64,000 bases of DNA from Yamagishiella unicocca (lineage: Eukaryota; Chlorophyta; Chlorophyceae; Chlamydomonadales; Volvocaceae), in contig BDSL01000076.1 of the NCBI GenBank assembly GCA_003116995.1, positions 372,001 through 436,000 on the forward strand, in the 5' to 3' direction. Position numbers and translations under genes: made by a program. Positions 56,167-64,000 of the stretch are shown one piece after another. How positions within the stretch are numbered: position 1 is the first letter of the stretch; every line of letters starts with the position of its first letter. The notes beneath the pieces were generated by a model. It worked only from the letters and a program-made list of their open reading frames with translations, made no database searches and had not been told where the DNA came from.

Positions 56167-59110
56167 TTACTGCACGAAAAGCTCCTTGCGGAACGACTCA
56201 AACTTGGGCGCAGCACGCGGCTTGGTCAGCACGTCCGCGATCATCTTGTCCGTTGGCACGTACGACACCGCCAGGTCTCCCAGCGCCACGCGCTCCCGCA
56301 CGAAGTGGTACAGCACGTCGATGTGCTTGGGCTGCGCCGAGTGCACTGGGTTGCGCATCAGCGATAGCGCGCCTTGGTTGTCGCCCAGCAGCACCGTCGG
56401 CCCAGCACCCAACACTCCGAAGTCCACAATCCCTTTGCGAAGCCACAGCCCCTCACGTGCGGCTGACGCCGCCGCCATGTATTCTGTCTCCACAGTCGAC
56501 GCCGCTGGCGTCGGTTGCAGACGCGACTGCCAGCTGATCGCCGCACCGTTGAGCGTGTACACAAAGCCGATCGTCGAGCGTCTCGTGTTGAGGTCGCCCG
56601 CAAAGTCCGCATCCGCGTACCCCACCAGCTCCAGCTCCGCTGCCTTCTCCGCATATCCGGCCAGTACCAAGCCCTTGCCGCCGTATACCATCCAGCCCCT
56701 GTGCCGCGGTGCCCCGGAGGTAGCGCAGCACGCGTTTCGCCACCGTCATGTGCTCCACCGTCGGGTCCGACATAAAGCGCGCCAGGGTGCCCACCGATAA
56801 CGCGATGTCCGGGCGTGTGCAGTTAGCTAAGTACATTAGGCTCCCCGTTAACGCCCGGCACCACGACGCCTCCGCCTGCCCCAGTCGCTCGCCACCGCCC
56901 TTATCCACTCTCAGCAGCAGCGCGCCCACAGCCATGAGCGTGTCCTTGGGCTGCAAGTCAGACATGCCGTACTGCTCCAGCAGATCCTCCATATACTGCT
57001 TCTGAGCCAACTTGATCGTCCCCGCTGCACGGTCTCGCATGATCTGCATGCCCAGGTAGAACTGCGCCTCCCCCAGGTCCTTGATGCTGAACTGACTGCG
57101 CAGCGACTCCTTAACCGAACCCATCAGCGCAAGCTCTGCCGTCGCCAGCACCATGTCGTCAACATGTATCAGCACGAAAATCTCCCCCGCCTCACCACGC
57201 AGCATGAACAGCCCCGGATCTGACTGTGACTCCTCAAACCCAAGCTGCGACAGTGTGTCTTTGAGCTTGCCGTACCAGGCCCGCGACCAGGCCCGCTTGT
57301 CGCAGCCCGTAAAGTGAACGCCACAATAGCATTGCGAGGTCCAGTGTACCCAGCTGGACGCCAGGCGGCTGTTCGGCATAGATGCTCAAGCCCGGCTCCA
57401 GCTTGCCGTGCAGGAACGCCGTCTTAACGTCAAGCTGGTGCAGTTCCAGATCCCGCGCCGCTGTTATCGCCAACAGCGCGCGTAGGGTCGACAGCCGCCC
57501 AGTTGGTGCAAACGTCTCCACGAAATCCCTCCCCAGTACCTGCTGATAGCCCTTGACTGCCAAACGCGCCTTCCATCGCACCGCCTTTCCTTCCGAGTCT
57601 CGTTTGATCTTGAGCACCCAGCGCACGCCCAGCGGCTTCGCACCTGGTGGATGGCGGGCGCGCCAGCTCAAACACGGACAGCGCTTGCAGTGCCTCGATT
57701 TCCTCCAGCATTGCCGCTATCCATAGCGACCAGTCCCGGCGGCGTCGTGCCTGCTCGTAAGTAGGCTCATCGCCGCCGGGCTCAACCACTCCTGCTGGTC
57801 CTTGCAGTGTCGCTGCTGCCAGTGAAGCCAGTGACCGTTTGACGCACGCTAGCATAGTAGAGTAGATCAGGCGCACTGGTGCCCGAATCACACGACTCGA
57901 GCGCCGAGGTGGTGGTGGCTGGTCCGTCGCAGCAACAGCGCCGCCGCTGACACCCTCCACCGCCAGCCTCCAGATGTTGTACAGCATCCCGCTGCTGACC
58001 AGCAGTGCGCGCGCCCCCACCTGGAGTGTCTGGTTAAGCCTCTCCGCTGCTCCATTCTGTTGTGGCGTGTAAGGCGCTGAGAGGCTGTGCAATATACCCT
58101 TTTCCGCTGTGTGCGCCACCAGAACCCCGCTGATATACTCGCCGCCACGGTCCGTGCGCAGCTGCTTGACCGTGGCAGGCGCCAGCTGATTGTCCATCAT
58201 CACCAACACCCCCTCGACCACGTACGGCACCGCTTCCTTGTCACGTACGAACCTGACCACCGAATACTTGGTGAACTCGTCAAGTAGCGTGACCAGGTAG
58301 CGCGAGCCGTCCGCCGCCGCAGGCATGGGCCCACACAGGTCCATGTGTATCAGCTGCAGCGGCGCGCTGGCCCCACGAGGGCGCCAGCGACGGTCGTACG
58401 CCTGTCGCGTCAATTTTCCCAGCTCACAGTCCTCGCACTTGCCGCGCGTGCCGAGCCGAGAAACTTGCAAGCCGCTGACCACCGCTGGCAGCTGCAGCAT
58501 GCGATTCTGGCCAGCCAAGGTGTCCATGCCAGCGGTGAACTAAATCCACCATTAGTATGTCCGCTCGCGCCCGTACGTGCTGCCCTTAGCTCCTCCCATA
58601 AAGCAGCCGTACGCGTCACCATGAGTATGCCCGTATCCCCACCTGCCGCACCGCCTGACTGCACTAGCGGCTGTGAAGATGACGGGCCCTCCTGTCACAA
58701 TCCCAGCATCTGCAGCTCGGCTCACGTCGGCTGCTTCTACCACATAGACCGCTGTCTGGGGGCACATGCTTGCCTCCATCATTACGTCTCCACTGCCAAG
58801 ATCCCGGCACACTGCGCTGTGCTGGCCAAAAGTGGTTTCCACGTTTGCCTGCTCTGCCATCTTTCGCACCGACAGTGCCTTGACCCGCGCCTGCGGCACC
58901 AGCAGCACGTCCTTACATACAATCCGCGATTCCTGGTCGTTCACTGTTGCCACCAGTAGCATGTAGCCACGGTGCGTTGCCGCACACGGCGTGCCATCAA
59001 CGATCTGCACAAATGTCGGCTTCTCTACCAGTTGCAGCGCAAACATGTCGCTCACGACGTGGTTGACTGGGTCCGAGGCACCGGAATCCAGCAGGAACTT
59101 GGTGGGACCC
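56167..59110 (-). pseudogene. copia pol: protease, integrase, reverse transcriptase, RNase H
   Basis: Aspartic protease LLDSGASDPVNHVVSDMFAL near 59090. Integrase zinc-binding HRWHGHLG (58530) and CEDCELGK, then the core acids in LIHMDLCGPM, RTDRGGEY and YTPQQNGAAERLN. Reverse transcriptase with QLDVKTAFLHG, LWRSLYGLRQA and FVLIHVDDMVLATAE. RNase H with VGYADADFAGD, STVETEYMAA, PKHIDVLYHFVRE and a final DVLTKP. The domains fall in at least four frames with shifts near 58480, 57670, 57340 and 56690, so no full polyprotein can be made. Confidence 0.92.
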
Positions 59111-59185
59111 GGCGGCAGCTACTCCGTCGCCGATGCAAACATTCGAAACATGCGCATCGACTCCACCTGCACTTCTGCTTGCCTT

Positions 59186-59255
<70 letters not shown>

Positions 59256-60342
59256 GCTACGTTCCTGAGCCGGACGCGACTGTACAACATACAGGTGGCG
59301 CCGTTGGCACATACTGTATTGGCTGCTGTTACGCCATCATTGGCGGCACTGCAGCCATGTACTGCACAGGCTGCTGCTGCACCATCACTGGTGCTGCCAC
59401 GTAGCGTACATGCTGCTGCTGCACCGCCTCCGGTGCCTTCTGCGCCGCGACCGGTGGCTGCTGCACTGCCGTACGTTGCAGACTGCCCTTGGGCTACATT
59501 CTGGCCATCCTGCTGATTGTGCTCCGGGCACCCGCTGGCATAGTGACCCCAGTGCTTGCAGTTGTAACACTGGATGTGGGGCTTGTTCCCAATAATTGTC
59601 GCCCCTGATGGTGGGCCTTGGCGGTGGCGGTTGTCCCCACTGCTTGCACCACCACCACCCGAGCGCCATGCACCGCCACCAGCTGTTTGGCCGGGGTCCG
59701 CCTGCCCCATTGCTGCTAACACGCCCATCGTGGCCGCTGCCTGCACCGGTCGCCGCTCCTTGACGCGGATTTCATGCTGCATCAATTTTGCCAGCAGCGT
59801 GTCGAGGTCCATACCATCAGCACCGCCGGCGGCATCCAGTGCAACCGTGAATGACTCGTATTCCGATGCAAGGCCCTTCGGTGACGTGCGGCCCAGCGTG
59901 CGTTCAGCTGCCTGCGCCATGGCCATCATCGCTTCGGCATCCTCTGCCTCCTCTGACACTTCCAGGATTGCGTCCGAGATCTGCTGACTGCGGCCAAAGT
60001 ACGTAGTCCATTATGGACTCACCCGCGGCCGGCTGCAGGGTGTAGAGTCTCTGGTTCAAATCAATGATCCGAACAGCGATGCGCGGCTCGAACATGGCCC
60101 TAAGCTTCTCCCACACGAGCTTAGCCGAAGTCAGCGACTGAACCTGTATCCGTAGTCGGAACACGACCTTTCGGACGAGCAACGCCCTGCAGCGACTGTC
60201 GATGGCCAACTCCATCGCGTCCTCAAGCAACACCGCCATCATGGATGGCGACGCCTGACTGGACTACGTTTGATTTCCACTCTGCAAAGTTCTCTGCGCC
60301 CAGTAGCTCAGGGACATCGCTGGCTTTGAGGACTCCAGCCAT
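58997..60342 (-). pseudogene. copia gag with CCHC zinc knuckle
   Basis: Starts at 60342 (MAGVLKASDVPELLGAENFA), shifts frame near 60240 (AKLVWEKLRAMFEPR, a UBN2/gag-like helix) and again near 59960 (EAEDAEAMMAMAQAAERTLG). The knuckle CYNCKHWGHYASGC lies at about 59530-59575. A (CTG)22 tract at 59187-59253 gives a long Ala run. The coat protein is broken by the two shifts. Confidence 0.9.
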
Positions 60343-60380
60343 TACGGCTCTTAGTCCCTTATCCTTTAGAGCTTACACTG

Positions 60381-60404
60381 CCGCGTTACGCGGGGCTCAT
60401 AACC
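60381..60404 (-). other. copia primer-binding site
   Basis: Directly inside the 5' LTR the minus strand reads GGTTATGAGCCCCGCG. Its complement, CGGGGCTCATAACC, looks like the anticodon arm of initiator tRNA-Met (CTCATAA holds the CAU anticodon). This fits priming by a 5' half of that tRNA, as known for Drosophila copia. Confidence 0.7.
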
Positions 60405-60626
60405 TGTCGAGATTCTGAATTAAGTTGAGAATGGGTCACCTAAGCACTAGCATCACCAGGTCGCAGAACTAGGACCGAACCACTTAGTGCTTAGTTGCTT
60501 ATCATGTGACTTGTTTATTACTTGATAGAAAGTTCTGTTCTGGACTCTTAAGCTAGCAGGGGCTCGGCCACAGACACGCATGGGGAGGGCAGACCGAACT
60601 TTTTCCCTCATCCCTGAATCGCGACA
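60405..60626 (-). repeat. copia 5' long terminal repeat
   Basis: Plus-strand ends tgtcgagattctg and ctgaatcgcgaca. It is 15 bp shorter than its partner because of several small indels. Confidence 0.93.
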
Positions 60627-61244
60627 ATAGGTGCCATAATAGTAATCACGGGTACGCAATAAAAACAAATTAATCAACCAGCAGGCATGCCAGTTACAGC
60701 TGTGCCTTGCGTCATTGCGGCGGCATAGATAGCTGAACATATAGCCTGTAACTACATCCGATGGCGGATCCAGAGCGAAGAGCGGCTGGTTGTGCATCGT
60801 GCAGGCTATTTATTTACTGACATTTCCATCTCCATCTGGGCAGGCGGCTGGGACGGCTGCGGTTCAATGAGCTTCCAACATCCCGTAATCGTACCCCTGT
60901 CTGCAGGTGGACACAACCGACAAAGGCCATGCCAGTTCCATCTAGCTACGTACTTACGCATCTTACTTAACTGTCCGAACAGACCTCGGCGGCCCATCCG
61001 CGTGGTGATCAACGTGCGCCTGCTGCCGTGCATGCTGCATGTCCCCTGCAGAGGGCTGCACAGAACTACGACGCATCTCGTTTGGCGCACTGTAACATGA
61101 CCCATTCACTATGCAAGCATCTTTTTTTGGCAAGAAACGGCTTTCTCTAGCTATCTCCACGTCAGTAGTAGTGCACGTACATGTATGCACAGATGCATGT
61201 TCTAATGGATGGGCGGGCGTTTGCTGCACTACTGCATTCAGCAG

Positions 61245-63231
61245 GTGGCTCATCGGTGGTGGCCTTGGGCTGCAGCCCTGTAAAACGGGCGCAGGGGCCC
61301 AGAGACAGCTGCCGCAGCATCGCAGCAGCTGCTGGACTGGAGCTGCAGCAGCTGCGGCAACTCAACCCAGGGGTCAACTGCTCCAGCAGCCTGGCCCTGG
61401 GTCAGGCGCTGTGTGTTGGGGCCGCAGGTTCGTGCCGCACTGTACATGTACAGTATGTCGACGAATGGACACAACTTACCGTGCGGGTGCTTGCTTGGCT
61501 AAGTAGCTTGACAGAAGAGCGAGAGAGGGCCGGTATGTACCTAGATAGATAGCTAGCGACCACCGAGACATTGCAGCAGGCGAACTCGCCTGCTGTACCT
61601 GCTGTACATATGCAGCAGTATTTTACTCTTGTGATCATGTAACTGTGATCATGTACGTATGACGAAGACTTAAAAAGCACAGCGCAACTCGTATATATAC
61701 AAGCAACCAACGAACCAACCAATGAACCAACATAATGGTCATCGGTTATCGGTTTGGGTTATATAATATATAAATAAGTATAATATATACATGTATGTAT
61801 GTCATCTATCTGCAGGTGACAACACGGACGGCCGTGACACCAGCGGCTGCCACCCCACGGGCCGTGTAACTGGAAACGACACGTGTGTGTCCATCGCTGC
61901 ACGGTCTGGGCTGTCTCTCCTTCAGCTGGCATTGCTTAACCCGGGCCTTGACTGCACGCACCTTGTGACGGGCCAGCCGCTGTGCAAGGGGCCCAAGGAA
62001 GGTATGGCTTGAGGGTGGCACAATTATGTTAGTATATAGTGTGTGCACTGCTGCTTATTACCTGATGGGCGAGGACGGAGTTGCGTTCGTTATTATTATT
62101 GGCGGGAGGTAGCTAGGTCGAGTGGTCGAATGGAACCTTACATATGTACCGTACCTATGTATACGAGATATCTTTGGGTATAAATAAATAACTTCGAATA
62201 TTGGTCGCACGGAATGAAATATTTTTGTCATGGGGTGTGCGATCGAGGTTTAAAAATATTATATGTAGGGCCTGCTAGCTGCGTGGCCCCTCCCCTCCCC
62301 CAGCCCAAAGCAAGTTGTGTTCATTCGGGGAGGCAGCCAGTCCTACGTACGAATCTATCTAGCGGTGGATTGCTCATGTATGGCTATAGCTAGCTACTGT
62401 ACAACAAATAATTCCTCAGTTTATCTTTTTCTGGGAATCAGTGCCACATTGTGGACCCAGGGTGCACCACCCCAAAACTAAATCCTACCAGGAATGCATA
62501 CATGATTTGGGAAATAACTACAAGTTTTTTTATTAAGAGGTCTCTTATTAATACCTAGGTGCACGACGACCACCTGTAGGCAAATGGTGTGGGTGCCATT
62601 CTGTACCTACCTATAGGTACAGAATGGCACCCACACTGTACACGCATATATACGTAGAAGCTAAAGTTGTGTTACCGCCCGTAATATATATACATCCACA
62701 TCACAAGCAAGCAAGTAAGGGCCACGCCATCCTACCTCTGCTGTATTTTACCCATTTATTGTCCGCAGATGTGCAGACAGCCCCAAGTATGCGTAGCCCT
62801 GGCAGCGGAGATAATAACACTGGCAGCTGTGATGATCTTGCGTGCCTTCCCTCATTCGAGCTACATGGATTACTGGCTGACCCTGCACATCTGTCACTGG
62901 GAGTGCCAGACCTCATCATCATGAAGTCGGCGGGCTCCCTCTTTGGCAACTTCCCCACTGGCTCACTTGTGTCCCAGGCAGCAGGTCTGGCTGGCATGGA
63001 CCAGTGCCCCTTCTTGGCCCTTAGCGGCAAGGAGTTCGCCGACCTGGCTGAGGGGGTCAGCACCAACAGCCGCCTCAAGGCCTTGGTGCCCAGCCAAATT
63101 GGTAACGCGGCAGGGGCGTGCAGAAACATGGCGCGGCTACTGGTGGAAAGCCAACAATACATCCTTGGCCTCATTTCCTTTGTGAGCGAGTGCATTACCC
63201 AATACGTAGATGGACGAAGTAGTAAACACAG
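61245..63231 (+). CDS. LysM protein, 3' exons of the chimeric gene
   Basis: Exon 61245-61427: a LysM module, DSCRSIAAAAGLELQQLRQL then NPGVNCSSSLALGQALCVG. Exon 61816-62001: a second module, DTCVSIAARSGLSLLQLALL then NPGLDCTHLVTGQPLC. Both exons start and end in phase 1, so they can be added or dropped without a frame change. Exon 62769 to about 63231: a C-terminal domain I do not recognise (GLLADPAHLSLGVPDLIIMK, ALSGKEFADLAEGVSTNSRL, LLVESQQYILGLISFVSECI). LysM modules bind GlcNAc polymers, so a wall or matrix role is likely. A further exon near 63732 is possible, and a TGTAA lies at 63476. The gene's own 5' end is missing; upstream exons would be the chimeric ones at 54.7-55.1 kb, across the copia element. 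Confidence 0.7.
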
Positions 63232-64000
63232 GTGCATGTATATATGTATACCCAGCAGTCAAGCTGCCACCGATTTACCCTATCTAACTAGTTACGTAAC
63301 CAGACAGCACGCAGCAGCTAGAGGCACCAGACAGCAGGGCTGATCTGCGGACACGCCTAATTCCAGCAGTCGGCTAAACATATGTACGGAGTGCCGCAAA
63401 CGAATGTGGTCACCTGCTGTACAGGGGCTATCGGCATCCACAGCAGTGGCTGGGAGTTTGTTGCTTTATTTCGACTGTAACCTCCAAGAGGGGTAACCTC
63501 ATCATTATTTACTCCAATAATAACTTCATCATACTTCGTTCAATGCTTGTGACCGACTGATGCTGCTAGTGCAGCAGAGTATATATAGTGCTTTATTCCC
63601 CTTTCGGGCCAGCCACGCACACATGCATGGGTGGACTTGGCATCTCGTGCGCACACATGGTTGATAGCAAACCGAAAGCACCAGCCTGACCTCCATATCG
63701 ATGTGCCACACATATGAACAAACGTGCAGGACATGGCTGGAGGCAAGCAGGAGCTCGATGAAAGCAAGAAGACCATGTTGTGAGTGCAGTGAGTGGTGCC
63801 CACTGACACCGGCCCGCCCAGCATTCTGAAGATGCCCGGTGAAGGCAGCAGTAAGAGCATTGTGCTTGCAAGCATGATTCTATATATACATGGAAGTAAG
63901 GGTGAAGCTGTATTATGTATAGGGATGGCTACGTAGTGCTGTGCTTGTGCGTGCAGTTTGCGGTTCACCCATCGCTCGTTGCCACGGCAGCTAGATAGGT
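63232..64000. other. 3' flank of the LysM gene
   Basis: TGTAA at 63476-63480 is a candidate polyadenylation signal. A short open stretch after a possible acceptor at about 63731 (DMAGGKQELDESKKTML) could be a last exon. No other gene is seen. Confidence 0.35.

Larger units (their letters stand above)
55100..60626 (-). mobile_element. Ty1/copia LTR retrotransposon, degenerate
   Basis: 5.53 kb, bounded by TG...CA long terminal repeats of 237 bp (55100-55336) and 222 bp (60405-60626), flanked by GTAGG (55095-55099) and ATAGG (60627-60631), a near-perfect 5-bp target duplication. On the minus strand the order is LTR, primer-binding site, gag, protease, integrase, reverse transcriptase, RNase H, about 830 bp of non-coding DNA with a 16-bp tandem repeat, a purine-rich tract (GCGGGGGAG) and LTR. 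Integrase before reverse transcriptase defines the copia order. Several frameshifts and LTR differences show it is old and no longer autonomous. It lies antisense inside an intron of the LysM gene. Confidence 0.95.

Noticed and set aside
59133..59516. Plus-strand frame with a long Ala/Leu/Cys run
   Set aside because: It is the antisense of the (CTG)22 tract in the copia gag.

Overview
The window looks like nuclear DNA of a volvocine green alga (Volvox or a close colonial relative). Reasons: many short GT-AG exons; GC-rich coding DNA with Gly/Ala/Pro linkers; TGTAA as the likely polyadenylation signal; LysM modules of the volvocine secreted type; and a typical algal transposon mix (Ty1/copia, LINE with RNase H, DIRS-like element, foldback elements, tRNA-derived SINE). 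No prokaryotic operon, rRNA or CRISPR was seen. The species call is inference.

Layout. 0-15 kb: one long, many-exon minus-strand gene (possibly two) ending in a universal-stress-protein domain; upstream exons look nucleotidyltransferase-like, then low-complexity. 15-17 kb: no gene recognised, two local tandem duplications. 17.1-20.4 kb: a minus-strand gene resembling nucleoside hydrolases. 20.7-24.4 kb: mostly non-coding. 24.4-30.9 kb: a clear minus-strand secreted papain-family cysteine peptidase with three C-terminal LysM modules. 31-37 kb: repeats, including the dispersed family called R1 here and a CTATAG-rich cluster. 37-52 kb: a repeat-built locus around a small secreted Cys-rich gene (41.1-42.5 kb), with a decayed paralogue at 37.3-38.8 kb and an inverted copy of its promoter and first exon at 48.8-51.8 kb. 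Between the arms lie two opposed LINE fragments, a 1.07-kb foldback palindrome and a DIRS-like element with identical 66-bp direct repeats. 52.7-54 kb: a Cys-rich gene fragment, a GC-rich tandem repeat and a tRNA-like SINE. 54.0-63.5 kb: a third copy of the promoter/signal-peptide cassette, joined in frame to a LysM-protein gene whose next intron holds a 5.5-kb copia element in antisense.

The right-hand two thirds therefore encodes several secreted, probably extracellular-matrix or cell-wall proteins. LysM modules are known to bind GlcNAc polymers; the peptidase and the LysM protein may act on the same matrix, and that link is inference. Most interesting are the chimeric LysM gene made by duplication of a 5' cassette, the unrecognised two-domain Cys-rich family, and several structured mobile elements with readable junctions. 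Exon boundaries were placed by hand from reading frames and GT-AG sites; terminal exons are often missing.
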